64,000 nucleotides of DNA from Mimachlamys varia (lineage: Eukaryota > Mollusca > Bivalvia > Pectinida > Pectinidae): positions 15,123,282-15,187,281 of the forward strand of contig OX392536.1 of assembly GCA_947623455.1 (NCBI GenBank), written 5' to 3'. The notes under the pieces were generated by a model. The model had not been told where the DNA came from, searched no databases, and saw only the letters and a list, made by a program, of their open reading frames with translations. Every line of letters starts with the position of its first letter. The stretch's first letter is position 1. Positions 50,304 to 60,878 of the stretch are shown in pieces. The translations under genes and the position numbers were made by a program.

Positions 50304-51270
50304 TGGTCTTTCTGTCCGGATTGGTGCATAGCCAGTGTCAGTTGAAGTTCCAGGTTGTGGTTAATAATCTTCAGTTTTAGTCAGTAATGACATACATTTT
50401 CTATTATTCAGTTTTATAGCCAAAATGCTTTGTCTTCTTTTTTTGTACCAACTTGTTCTCATGGTGGAATCATATATTCAGTTACTGTTTATTGTTGTTG
50501 CAAGTGTGTTGCTATAGACAAGTGATATTATGACATCATTGGTCATTCATGACATCATAATACCTGTGATGTCATCAATAAGGAAACCCAAATCACCATA
50601 CTTTTGTGTTATTTACATGTAAATGATGTCACAGAATTTTATTTCACCCTAATAAGAATTTTAAACCTGAAAAATATAGGTTTATTGACTTTTTCATTTT
50701 CAAATTACCTCCCTTAGCATTGTTCTGAAAAATGGTCCTTACATTAATGGGTGCTATTTGTATGTAATTTGCAGTGAATTTTGTGTGATATTCATGGCAG
50801 AAATGGATTTAAAACTTTTGTTAAGTATTCAAAACTATTTTATGAACTTATTTTGTCTATTATAATTGCAGGAATCAAGAAGAAATTGGTGAAAAATAGT
50901 TTTTTTTCATGAAAAAATGCCATTTTTAAGAGGAAAATCAAAATTAAGTCAGAATATTAGTCTATATGTACTTTATTTTTTCAGAATTCAAGATATTAAC
51001 AATAAACCTCTGTAAAAGGTGTGAGGAAAAAAAATATGGCAGTGTTGCACGCATAATTATTTCAATCTGAAAAGCCATTATAATTAACACTTTTTGTGCT
51101 TAATTGCAAAGCAAAATTGCTGAAAAGGCATGTCTCGGGGAAATGCATGTTACTTGATCATTATTATAGATGACTGAATACGGATATGTCGTTGTGTTCG
51201 TACTCTCATTTTCTAGACATCTGAAGGGTTTTCAAAGAATTTTTAGAACCATAAAGTGATGTATAATTAT
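50304..51270. other. AT-rich stretch, no gene seen; cluster of TGACATCA octamers
   Basis: No frame with recognisable content. Between about 50528 and 50635 the octamer TGACATCA or its complement TGATGTCA occurs four times, which is one C-to-T change from the CRE site TGACGTCA. Regulatory meaning is speculative. Confidence 0.5.
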
Positions 51271-51322
51271 GGTAGCAGTAGCCAGTAGCGGAATGTGGCC
51301 ATGGCTACTGGCTACTGCTACC
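51271..51322. repeat. Perfect 19-bp hairpin just before a BEL/Pao gag
   Basis: GGTAGCAGTAGCCAGTAGC at 51271-51289 is the exact reverse complement of 51304-51322, with a 14-base loop. The arms are themselves built of GTAGC-like repeats. It lies directly upstream of the gag-like frame that opens at 51295, so it overlaps the start of that frame. Confidence 0.9.
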
Positions 51323-51943
51323 TATACGCCAAGACTTGGACAATAGTTATCCTTATTTACGCCACTGTAAACAAAACCGATACAAACTTTGTAGCACAAA
51401 ACCAAGAAGATCTTACCCGCTTAGCAAAGATCTATGCTTCTGAAAGTCAAAGTTTTTTGGATTATCTCGACAGAAGAAATACAGAACAGAGCAAGAGAGA
51501 ATACACTGACTAACAAGTTATTAGTAGCAGTATAGCCACTAAAGTGAGAGCAGTTTTAGGAGAAATGGACGAACACACCAAACAGAATGGGAAAGCTCAC
51601 TCAACTACAAGCCACAAATCACACAGTGTACCGCGTAGTACTAACGCCAGTAGCAGTGCAAGCAGAAAGTCAAGCTCAATCCTACCTAGGCATAGGGCAA
51701 AAAGCAGACGCAGCTAAAGCTCGCTTAGACTTTGAGAAACGTGAACATGAACTACGAATAGAAAGGGCACAAATGGAGGAGGAGGAAACAAAGCTAAAGA
51801 CTGTCTCTGAAAGAAGGAAAGAACACCTCTCTGCTGACCTTAAGTATTTAGCTAACAAAAGGATGTTGCTGCAACAGAGGCGGAGTGGAGAGCTTACGCC
51901 GCAGAACTTGAAGGAAAGAGTAGTACTAGGTCAAGCATTGTTT

Positions 51944-52184
51944 GGTCGGGTGGTGCAGTGGATAGCGCATTTGCCTTTCACCAAGGCGGCCGGGGTTCGA
52001 TTCCCCGTCCGGACGTGAAAAGGTATGGGGTCACCTGCCCGATCACGTGGGTTTTCTCCGGGTACTCCGGTTTCCTCCCACAATAAGACCCCTCGCGCGC
52101 TAATATCCGGGCCAACAAGAGTGATTATTTTAAGTATAACTTGTTTCATAATTGTTGTAAAATAAATAGAATTTATATTATTAT
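51944..52184 (+). mobile_element. tRNA-derived SINE with MetaSINE-like central domain, 11-bp TSD
   Basis: A 241-bp element flanked by AAGCATTGTTT at 51933-51943 and 52185-52195, an exact target-site duplication. The head has a pol III A box TGGTGCAGTGG (51951-51961) and B box GGTTCGATTCC (51994-52004). Downstream is a conserved core near 52048-52090 containing TTTTCTCCGGGTACTCCGG and TTTCCTCCCACA, which I recognise as the core shared by MetaSINEs of marine invertebrates. The AT-rich tail (52157-52184) would be matched to a partner LINE. The identical duplication suggests a fairly recent insertion. The family name is from memory. Confidence 0.9.
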
Positions 52185-52242
52185 AAGCATTGTTTCAGAA
52201 CCTGAGTGTATGGATCCGATCGAACGTACTACAGAGTATGTA

Positions 52243-53249
52243 CGAGGGGTGTTCCAAAAATAATGTCACTTGCATCGGTGCTCATATAGCGGAAGTGCTT
52301 TTGTTCATTTTAATTTGCTCTGCCCTTCAAAATACTCTCCGCCAGCCAGAACACACCTTTTTAGCCGGTCAATCCATTTTTGGAAGCATTTTTCATACTC
52401 TTCAATGGGTACACCCATCAGACACTGATAAACAGCAGATCCAAGGGCATTTCTCGAATTGTATCTCCTTCCAGATAAATGATATTTAAGTTTTGGAAAG
52501 AGAAAATAGTCGCATAGGGCCAAGTCTGGCGAATACGGAGAGTGCAGAAGGACGGTAACCTTCTCTGACTCCAAAAAGTCAGTCACAATACGTGCCTTGT
52601 GAGCGGGTGCATTATCATGCCAAAGTCGGACATACTTAAGTCCTGTTTTGGGGCGGCGACTTTTGTAGTAGTTCTTCAACTTTCTCAAAACAACGTTTTT
52701 ATAGAACTTGCCTGTGACCGTTCTGCCTTTTGGCACCGGGATTTGAATAGCTGGACCCTTATACTTGAAAAAAAATAGCATACAAAACCTTCTTTACCGT
52801 TCGTATTCGTTTGGCATTACTTGGGCGTCTGGCATTTTTAGTGGCCCATATTCGGTTGGCAACCTTCCACTTTGCTTCAAAATAATACACCCAGGTCTCA
52901 TCACCAGTGACTATATTATCAAAAGCTTTTCAGTTGCTGCTGCAAAGCACTAAATTTACCTACCCACCTACAAACAGTCCTGTGAGACATTTGGCCCTTC
53001 CCATAAATGTCACACACCTCGCGGTGAATATCTACAGCCTTTATGCCGAGTAATGACCTACCTTTTATATAGGCCCTAATTTCAAGAACATTTTCACCTC
53101 GTTTTCCTGTGCCAGTGAACGTGTGGACGAGATATCTACCTGTGTCACGAGCCAGGGATCACTCAATCGACACGAGGTAGCTTTGTGCATAAATTGCACG
53201 ATTTTCCCGAAATAAAGCACAGATGACATTATTTATGGAACATCCCTCG
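52243..53249 (-). mobile_element. mariner element, 1007 bp, with TIRs and TA target duplication
   Basis: The element is bounded by TA at 52241-52242 and 53250-53251. The terminal inverted repeats of about 26 bp start CGAGGGGTGTTCC (left) and CGAGGGATGTTCC (right, reverse complement) and both run to AATAATGTCA, with two mismatches. It lies inside the BEL/Pao gag, and removing it with one TA leaves that frame in phase. Its length, below the usual 1.3 kb, reflects an internal deletion in the transposase. Confidence 0.95.
52305..53200 (-). pseudogene. mariner transposase, D34D, internally deleted
   Basis: On the minus strand the N-terminal DNA-binding region is seen near 52960-53100 (IKAVDIHREVCDIYGKGQMS and HRTVCRWVGKF). 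A stop follows LKSF at about 52932. The catalytic domain then resumes with TGDETWVYYF near 52900 (first aspartate), WHDNAPAH near 52620 (second), and YSPDLALCDYF near 52520 (third). There are 34 residues between the second and third aspartates, the mariner D34D signature. The segment between the DNA-binding part and the first aspartate is largely deleted. The C-terminus (YFEGQSKLK) is intact. The copy is non-autonomous but keeps both termini. Confidence 0.93.
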
Positions 53250-53830
53250 TACACCAGCATTTCCATGACGCACCATCCCCTCACACGGGTTCAACAGCTA
53301 CACAGTAAGCAACCTGAGCCGTATAGCCTACATAATCATGAATTGACTCCCACGGACTACGACCCGGTTACTGTTTCGACCCACCATAGTCAATTAAGGG
53401 TTACCGCTCCAGAATTTACCCCGCCTTCAGAACTATACCCTATGTCTGCAGACTTGGATCCTCAGCTTCCAGGATCGAATCCCGAGCCCACGTCCTAACA
53501 CCGTAATGCAACCACCCGGCCCATTGCGCCCGCTGTGTCCCGCAACCCGCCTACTATAGTGCGCCCTCAGCTCACCTCGCAAAAGTTGCCACACCATGTT
53601 TCGTATCCTGCGACACCATCATTCCCACCGCCTTCGGCGTTGAGTCCCAGTGCTGGTCAGACCATGTCGGCTACAGTGAGAGCCCTATCCCATTGCTAGT
53701 GTGAATACTTCCGGTTTAAGAGAGATCTCTAAATATATGATGAAAAAAGATCTGCTCCTCCACAGACTGTCTACATTTAGTGACAAACCAGAACACTACC
53801 TGACATGGAAGGGTGGCCATTAAAACAGTG

Positions 53831-56800
53831 GTCTCTACAGGTGACCCCGTCAGAGGAAATAGAACTTGTGAAATATCTGGGCACCGACTCAAAACGACAC
53901 GATGAGAGCCTCCGGCCATCAAACGCCGGCCACTGATCCATTATCAGGACTTCAGAAGATTTGACAGAGGCTAGACGAAAGCTGGCAAGGTGTTTGAGGA
54001 AAGAAATGGTATGTACAAGCGATATCCAATTGGAAAATCTCTCAAAGCGATGTGAGAATAGATCGGTAACAGGTTCAGTAGTTGTGTCGCATTTCAAAAC
54101 CTCTGCACGCGAGGCCTGATTTCTTTGTCGCAGTTTTCATCGACTAATCACCCTTCGCTGTATTTGTCTTTGTTCACTTCGGCTGATTTGCGAAGGCCGA
54201 ATGCAGCTATGGCGGGGGATGGAGTATTGCCGAACGTGTGTACCCCATACGATACTCAATCAGTGGTTCATCAGTGTCACTCTCGGAATGCCAGAGAAAC
54301 CGTAAAAAGTGTCTGTGTTCTTCAGTAACGAAGAAGCAGTGAAAAATCTGCTGGATATCTGCTACAATGGCCACTCTTTCCTTACGAAAACGCATGAGGA
54401 TCCCTAGAAGGCTGTTTGTAAGATCGGTATGGTAAGGAAGGCATCGTTGAGCGAAACTCCCTCAAATGATGCCGATGAGTCGAATACAACGCGTATCTGC
54501 GAAGTTTTCTTCTGTGATAAACTCCGAATATCGGTAAATACCATTGTTCCAATGAATTTGAGATATGCGACGCTATCTCTGCATGTTCACAGTCAATCAT
54601 GTTTTTCATAAACAAACAAAAATGGGACTTCTTTCCTGGATTCCTCTTGAGGTATCGAGTTAGGGACCTGGCCCTGTCCAAAAACTGTGGCTTGTTGTAA
54701 GGTAGAGCTTGTCTATTCTTCCGAAATGGGAGAGGCGCCTCCCAGTTGCCGTTAACATTTTTTGTCATGGTTTTGTTCATAACTCGAAGAAACTCTCTAT
54801 CGTGGACAGGGAACCATGGCTTGTCGTCGTCAGAAGTTCTGAAGAATATAGAATTGTGCGGTACGTTATTATTGTTATTCACATGAAGGGTGTTTGGACA
54901 GGGTGCAAGAGCCAAGGGGCGCCCATTTCCAAGAATCCATGTTTTACTTAGGTTGACAAAGTCCTGGTCGTGAATGACTCCCAGCCATACTTCTCTGATG
55001 ACGATCCATCCTAAACTTAGTTTCTGGGTAAAAGGGGCAGCTGTGGGGCCGAGACGTTGATTCAACATATGATGGGCTTCTATGAGATCGCGACCGATGA
55101 GGAGCATACTCTCAGCGTCCTCATTCAGGGGCGGAATTTCCTCAGATATGTCTTGCAAGTGTTCGTGCAACATAGCAACCTCTGGGGTCGGTATTTCATT
55201 CCGAACTTAAGGATGTATCCTGGTATGAGGTCAATATTTTCTTGTAACTACGTTTTTCTCTCTTATGATTTTTTTGAAAGATGAGGGTATGTTAAACAGA
55301 AAAATGCAAAAAAAAAAAAGATATGTTAGCGTGCTTGATTTTTTCCCAGGTCTTCTCGAAGATGCCTTATCATTTAAGGCTGTTTAGCCTAGTTTGGCAT
55401 TTCAAAAAATCTTGTTTATTGAAAATGTAAAATCAAAAAGAAAAACAACTGTCAAGATTATTTCCACTGCTTAATCTTCACCCTTCATGATGTCTTTGGT
55501 GAAATGTAAACAAAAAAATAAGTAATCAAAACATATATCTGATTGAATTTTGTTATTTTATTCTTGTCTCAGTATTGAACAATTGTTACAAAATAAGCAC
55601 AATATTTCCATATTGGAACAAAAATTAAATATAATTCCTGTAACTACATTTTTCTGCTATTTTGTCAGCTGGTAGGACAGACTTAGCTTAATTATTATTT
55701 AAAAAAAAATAACATGTTAGCGTTGAAACTTTTTCAATAATGAGTAAAATGTGTAAAACAATAACTTCAATGCCTCCCCTGACTAGATTGACCAAATATA
55801 CTATTAATTCACTGAATTGAATCAAAACTGCATTGAAAAATACAAAGAACCTTGCAAATATTTCTCAAAATATTAAATATTTCCTAAAATAATTATTAGC
55901 TCTATCTAATTTTTTTTCTGAAAGAAATATTGGTGAAATGAAAATTAATAGTTGCAAAAATAGTTGGATTTTAAAACAGAATTGTCTCCCTTTGAAATAT
56001 AAGGGTAGATTTGAAGCAAATTCATGAGTGTAAAAAAATACCTGAAATTTTTTTTCAAACTTTCTGATATTTTTCAAATACATATAATTTTATAATTAGT
56101 GTCAAAAAAATATATATAAATTAAAATTGCAACCACCAAACACTGATCATGAGTTGTCCATATGGATGCGAGCTGTATTTTATATGTGAGCACCATGAAG
56201 AATCTCACCAAATGGTCTTTTGTCACTCTATTTATCGATTGTTTTGATGCTTGGATTAACATTTTGACTCAACATGAAAATAGTTGCTGTGTCTTCATTA
56301 GCAATCAGAGTTCCTAAGTGTACATGTACATCCTATTTTTGATGTTTTGAAACTAGATCCACAATCAATGCTTGTTCCATTCCTTTTGAACTACCATTCC
56401 AGTTTTTGTGATAGTCGATAGTCATGTGACTTAGGTGTTGTGCATTTTCTGTTGACAAAGTCGATGGTCTTGAACAATTTTGCACTAACAATGAATCCAA
56501 GAACTTTGCCTGTTTCATGGAAGAGTGACCTGTTAATAAAGAGAAGATACAATAAACACAAAAGTTTGTGAAAATGGCAGGGTATTTGGATTGTTTGTAC
56601 AACAATAAACAATGTAGAAAAATTGTAATGTAATAAAAACTACATCCAAAATTTGACCCAATTTCCGGTAACATTTAAATTGAACACATTAATTGAGGTC
56701 ATTTTGTCAAATCAGGGAAAGAAATCTGCAATTGTGCGACCTTTTCATCTGGAATGAGTATTTTAGGCAATTGGACAAATTTGGGCCCCATCCCTCAGCC

Positions 56801-56953
56801 CCAGGGTAAAAAAATCATATGTCAAGCTGTCATACACTGACTATAATTCCATCCAAGTTTGAAATATTTCCAATTGACAAAATATACCCAAAAGTATAAT
56901 TTACCTACACAAAGTATAGTAAACTCTAGCTGGATTAGTTCATTCTGTAATTC
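53831..56953. repeat. Long direct repeat, copy 1 (partner at 60879-64000)
   Basis: The sequence matches 60879-64000 at an offset of 7048 bp (7047 after an extra A near 55134). One substitution (T/C at 54412/61460) and that single indel were noticed by eye. The left boundary lies inside the BEL/Pao gag, which reads continuously across 53831, so copy 1 has the original left flank. The match continues to the window end. Confidence 0.95.
54130..55205 (-). pseudogene. BEL/Pao pol fragment: protease end, linker, start of reverse transcriptase (copy 1)
   Basis: On the minus strand the frame 54382-55173 begins at the end of the retropepsin-like region, with SMLLIGRDLIEAH and GPTAAPFTQKLSLGWIVI, the block before the BEL/Pao reverse transcriptase. 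NWEAPLPFRKNRQALP and FCLFMKNMIDCEHAE follow in the linker. A frame change near 54528 leads to VVFDSSASFEGVSLND, and another near 54415 leads to a frame with AIVADIQQIFHCFF (first catalytic aspartate) and FLRFLW. A last shift gives an FGNTPSPA motif. The sequence then stops before the catalytic YVDD box, where plus-strand gag begins. Homology starts at about 55205 with NEIPTPEVAM. Confidence 0.85.
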
Positions 56954-57187
56954 CAGGAGTCAACAAGTTAAATGAAAATGAGGCAGCAAGTTTTAACCAA
57001 ATTGGGGGGGGGGGGGATGGGGGTAGGATGTGCCAATAACTCATCAAATCAATGGTCTCAATAAATTTTATATTTCCAATTTCCAAATGCACGGATAGAT
57101 TTTACCTCAATAATTATTAGTATAATATTGTTGAAAATTGTTGCTTCATTTTATAAGGCCACTTTGATACACTTTGGCGAGAACAGT
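55206..57187. other. AT-rich non-coding insert splitting the minus-strand BEL/Pao element
   Basis: About 2 kb with poly-A/T tracts and no credible frame. Minus-strand gag and protease-start sequence resumes at 57188, so this stretch sits inside the element between the zinc-knuckle/protease start and the protease end. It may be an inserted non-autonomous element or a replaced segment. A G13 run lies at 57004-57016. Most of it (to 56953) is repeated from about 62253 to 64000. Confidence 0.6.
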
Positions 57188-58025
57188 CTAAGCACATGAC
57201 GTTCCGCTTTGATTTTTACCACACAACAGGGTACACTTAGTATTGACATCTGTTGAAGTGATTCTCTCACGTTTTCTCTCCCCAACGTTCTCCATACGTG
57301 ACGTGACAGGCTGTCCTTTGGAGTTGCTAGTCGGGTTTGATAAATGTAGGGCAGTACAATGAAAACTACGTCTACATCGAGAGCCTTTTCTTTGTAGTCC
57401 CATGCGATGTGCTTATTCGCCGCACAACACCGAAAACATATACCCCTTTATTTCTTGAACTGACGTCTTTCTGCTATTGTCTTTTGCTAGAATGCTCTAC
57501 ATTCATTGAGCGTGTGTTTGGTATCATGCAGAGGACACAAGATCGCCTGTGTGGGGTCGTTTTTATCTGACGGAATATCGGTTTTCCTCGTAGACATTAT
57601 GGGGGCAGACATTTTCTTGTCCTTTTCTACATGTACTTGAGGTTTGTTCTCACTCACTCTTGTAGATCAAGCTAGGGTCATTAGCGCGACTACTAAATTC
57701 ACGTACGAATTCGCAGAAAACTTTGAACGGTGGAAATATGACAGGGTTATGTTTCCTGTAGCGAGACGCTTGATCTGTCCATTTGGACTGCATGTACGGT
57801 GGAAGCTTTTCAACATTAAGAATTACACCAACTGATGAGTCATAGTGTGCCATGAGGGAACTATAATTTCCTTGATCCTTTATGGACTCTATCTCAGTGG
57901 GAATATCAGCAAGATCGTACAAATGTTTTGTGTCCTTGTTACTCAGTTTTGGACAGTTACCTAATTTCTCAAGTATTGATGACTCCACAAGTTCTAAAAT
58001 GCTGATGAAAAGCTACAAGTACATA
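57188..58025 (-). pseudogene. BEL/Pao gag C-terminus, zinc knuckles and protease start (minus strand)
   Basis: The frame 57650-57988 has gag-core motifs KLPPYMQSKW and NPVIFPPFKVFCEFV, typical of BEL/Pao gag. Between 57400 and 57560 a broken frame shows LCPLHDTKHTLNECRAF and GICFRCCAANKH, the cysteine/histidine knuckles that bind genomic RNA. The frame 57188-57403 ends with TKCTLLCG and SGTSCA, as seen just before the protease. Stops interrupt the knuckle region. With 54130-55205 it forms one minus-strand element, 5' end on the right, split by the insert at 55206-57187. Its 5' LTR was not identified. Confidence 0.8.
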
Positions 58026-59430
58026 TCATACTGAAGTTTCATCAAAATCTATCCAGACAAGTTTTTCCCATACAGGGCCACCGCGGCAAAATTAGGTTAA
58101 TCTGCATCTATATCTAAATATCCAAGTTATACTTAAAATATACTTTGTCAAATACGCAGACTGGAAATAAAAATAACACTGAAGGCAAAGATTGGAGGTG
58201 AAAATGGCCGCAGTTACCTTTCCAACTAAATTGGACATATTTCTCATATAAATGACAAAAATATAATATCTATGGGGAAAATTATGAGGCAATATTTCTG
58301 ACAAGCCAATTTAACCAACAGCTGCAAATGCAAACTCATAAAAGTGTACTGGCATGTAAGCAAACCCACTGTTACCCGTGGAAACATGATAGCTCTAGTT
58401 AAACCTAGAGAAACCAAACCTAAATGACTGTTGAATACCGCTCGCAGCCACACTTAGCAACCAAACACATCCCTCGGTGACGATTGGATGAAAACCGCTA
58501 TATTCTGTTACCAGAACCATAACGGGCTACTCTGGTAATTTAACTACGTTAAATCCTGAGATAGCCTATAACTACACGAAACTTACCAATGTTACCATAC
58601 GTGGGTTTAACTACTGCGAGTCCCAGCATTAAATCTGTCACCCAAGTGTCAAAATTAGCCTGTCAGAAATTCCACCAAATGCGCAGCCTCTTTAGAGGCA
58701 GCTCACCGCCCAAAAGAAAAAAGAAATTGGTAAATTTTACAATAAATTGCATAACTTGGACAAAATAGAACATGACAAATTCCCTGATTTGTTTGGCCCT
58801 AATATTTCTGACTGGCTTCCTATAAAGGAAAGGTATGCGTCTGGGTTGTGGTAAAGGTCTCAAGTGCTCCCCTCAAATTAATTAGGTATACTTGATTACC
58901 CAGGTCAGACAAAATCAACTCTATCTATGCGAAAGAGAGGAGCTTCCCCAGCAAGGGTGACGGATAGAGTATCCCCCTTCCCCGAGGACAAAATTTCGAG
59001 TTTACCCTGCATCGAGCCTTATTTAGTGCAGTAGTTTTAGAAGGGTGTGATTATGCATGCCTGTACCGCCTAGCTAAAATGTCACTCCAAATGTTTTTAA
59101 TTCCTGGACACAAAACATGCAGTCTTAACAGAACACATTTCACCTGCTCTATCAATTCTTTTGACTTGATATATCACAAGTCATTGGACCCTAATTGGAT
59201 GAGGATAAACTTAGGAGGAGGATGTTGTTCCAAATATTCCTCAATGGAGGGGTTGAACTATTTCAATCTCATTCCGCGGATACCTTTCCGCTGGATGTGA
59301 CTTTGGGATTCAAAATTCATATGTGAAGGTCTCAACTTGACGGCCCGTGCCGCCAAATAAATAATTGATGATCCCAGACATAAAATTACACCATCTGAAA
59401 ATGTGACAATTGTGAAACAGACTTAGTTAT
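58026..59430. other. No gene recognised
   Basis: About 1.4 kb with only short frames and no tandem repeat. It lies between the 5' side of a minus-strand BEL/Pao gag and the 3' side of a minus-strand tyrosine-recombinase retrotransposon, so it may include untranslated or terminal-repeat sequence of either. Confidence 0.5.
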
Positions 59431-60376
59431 ACTAATTGCCGGATCTTATTCATAATCGATGTATGTAACGATATCAAGCATTGGATGTCCAGCGACCCCA
59501 TAACTGAAGTTTATCCATGGAACAACCTCTCCTAGCATATTCTGAGGCTCCCCCAATACGAAATGAGTGTGACCTATAGTGCAGGTGCTTGCTGTCCTCC
59601 CCACAAAAATCTATGCACTTCTGTAAGACCCTACTAACTTGGTATCTGGTAAGGTGAATGAATAGTTGTTACCATCACGGTGAATGAATAGTTGTGAAAT
59701 ATCAGCAGTCGGCCTAGCCTGTAGATAAGCTTGCATTAAACACACTGGACAGATGATCCGACTCGAACATGTTCGATCAGTCAGAATCAATGATATAGTA
59801 TTACCCATTTGGTCATTTTTGGAGGTTTTCATTGTTAACCACATTTCTGTTCTTTGCTTCTGTAGCAAATTCTCCCACCCTTAATAGAGCACAAAATGAA
59901 AAGGCTGCTGCAAACAAACTTGCCTCATAGCTAGAGGTAAACACAGACTGCAATGCTGTTATGATATTAGATAATAATTCTACAATCCTGCTTCTTGTTG
60001 CATCTTCTCATGCCTTCAATCATTTTAGTTACCAAAAAGTATCATTTTGTTGCTCTAACTTATGCTTATGACTAATCCCCGAAATGTAGATACATGTAGT
60101 AACAGTTAATGCTGACACCCCGCTGTTAGAAAGATATGCTATGTATTGCTGTAGGTGATTAAGTGGGACATGCCATGTTAAAGATAAATTGTAAAGGGTT
60201 CGAAATTTATCAAAATAAGACACTGCTGTCCTATATGTTTCCCATGCTTTAGGAGCGATTGAGTTTTGTATCATCAAGTCAGCCTCTCTTACTAAACAGC
60301 CCACAGATGGTCGGGAATAGGTGACGGGTATTCGTCTGCTGCAGGAGCCACGCACCGGAAACGCTGCCAATGACAA
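59431..60376 (-). pseudogene. DIRS-type tyrosine recombinase, broken
   Basis: The core-binding domain is in 60029-60376: SIAPKAWETYRTAVSYFDKF and LNHLQQYIAYLSNSGVSA. The catalytic domain follows in shifted frames: CALLRVGEFATEAK near 59890 (first catalytic arginine), TSKNDQMGNTISL and RIICPVCLMQAYL in 59611-59868, then RSHSFRIGGASEYARRG near 59560 (the HxxR box) and WGRWTSNA. A TGA at 59474-59476 sits just before the YRYI stretch that would hold the catalytic tyrosine. The enzyme would join circular cDNA to the genome. Several frame changes and the late stop inactivate it. Confidence 0.85.
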
Positions 60377-60379
60377 CGG

Positions 60380-60878
60380 GAAATAGCATCACAAATAATA
60401 TTAGCTTTACCTGGGACATGTTTAGCCTTTAACAAAATGTTTTGCTACAGATTCAATAAAACAAGTTTCCTGAGAAGTACCATAACTCTTGAAGACTTGC
60501 TTGATTTTTTATTTATGATAGTCACTACCACTTCGTTGTCCATGTGGAAAATTATCCTCTTATTATCCATATGGACTCCCCATAATTCAAAAGCTACAAC
60601 AACTGGAAAAAGCTCTAAAAATGTTATGTCTGACAAATAACCTTCTCTTCCCAGTTTTTAGAACGACTTCCATTCGCCCAACGACCTTGAAAATACACAC
60701 CAAACCCCCTTCCTTGGCCCCTGGCACTGTTTAAATAGAGTTGCAAAGAATCACTAGAAGACCACAAAACCTCAACCATAATTGTGATGCCGCTGTATTG
60801 ATGTACATATTTCAACCACATTGCTAAATCAGCTTTCATCTCGCGAATAATCCTAATAAAATGGTGAGGTTTCGACCT
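60380..60878 (-). pseudogene. DIRS-type reverse transcriptase tail and RNase H
   Basis: The fragment begins at 60878 with SKPHHFIRIIREMKADLAMW, a stretch found after the catalytic part of DIRS reverse transcriptases, then RGFGVYFQGRWANG (RNase H start). A frame change near 60630 leads to TFLELFPVVVAFELWG and HMDNEVVVTIINKKSS (RNase H carboxylates), followed by AKHVPGKANIICDAISR. RNase H removes template RNA during cDNA synthesis. The catalytic reverse transcriptase motifs would lie to the right but are cut off by the duplication junction. Confidence 0.85.

Larger units (their letters stand above)
51295..54110 (+). pseudogene. BEL/Pao-type gag (plus strand), interrupted by a SINE and a mariner
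   Basis: Pieces on the plus strand resemble the gag of BEL/Pao LTR retrotransposons, the structural protein of the particle. In order: an N-terminal stretch (51390-51513), a Ser-rich segment in another frame, then a charged coiled-coil segment with KADAAKARLDFEKREHEL (about 51700-51900). After the SINE and the mariner come a Pro/Thr-rich linker (53252-53498) and the gag core with KYMMKKDLLLHRLSTF near 53740 and TPSEEIELVKYLGTDS near 53845-53895. Both insertions leave the surrounding frame in phase, so they entered a readable gag. Stops at 51513 and 53498 and a frameshift near 51705 show decay. Homology fades near 54110, where opposite-strand pol begins. No LTR was identified. Confidence 0.75.
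59431..60878 (-). mobile_element. DIRS-order retrotransposon fragment (RT/RNase H then tyrosine recombinase)
   Basis: On the minus strand, the end of a reverse transcriptase/RNase H domain is followed directly by a tyrosine recombinase, the order of DIRS/Ngaro-type elements that integrate by recombinase instead of DDE integrase. The right end is cut at 60878 by the start of the duplicated block. No methyltransferase domain lies between RNase H and recombinase. Split direct repeats or inverted terminal repeats were not found. Confidence 0.85.

Noticed and set aside
51944..52018. Genuine tRNA gene
   Set aside because: A and B boxes are present, but the unit is followed by a SINE core and AT-rich tail and is enclosed in an 11-bp target-site duplication, so it is a SINE head.
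54429..54951. Plus-strand frames of 60-80 codons in both duplicate copies
   Set aside because: They are antisense to the BEL/Pao pol fragment, which shows clear motifs.
55865..56674. Minus-strand frames of 62-113 codons in the AT-rich insert
   Set aside because: Composition is low-complexity (Phe, Leu, Ile, Lys), no domain is visible, and the sequence behaves as non-coding in both copies.
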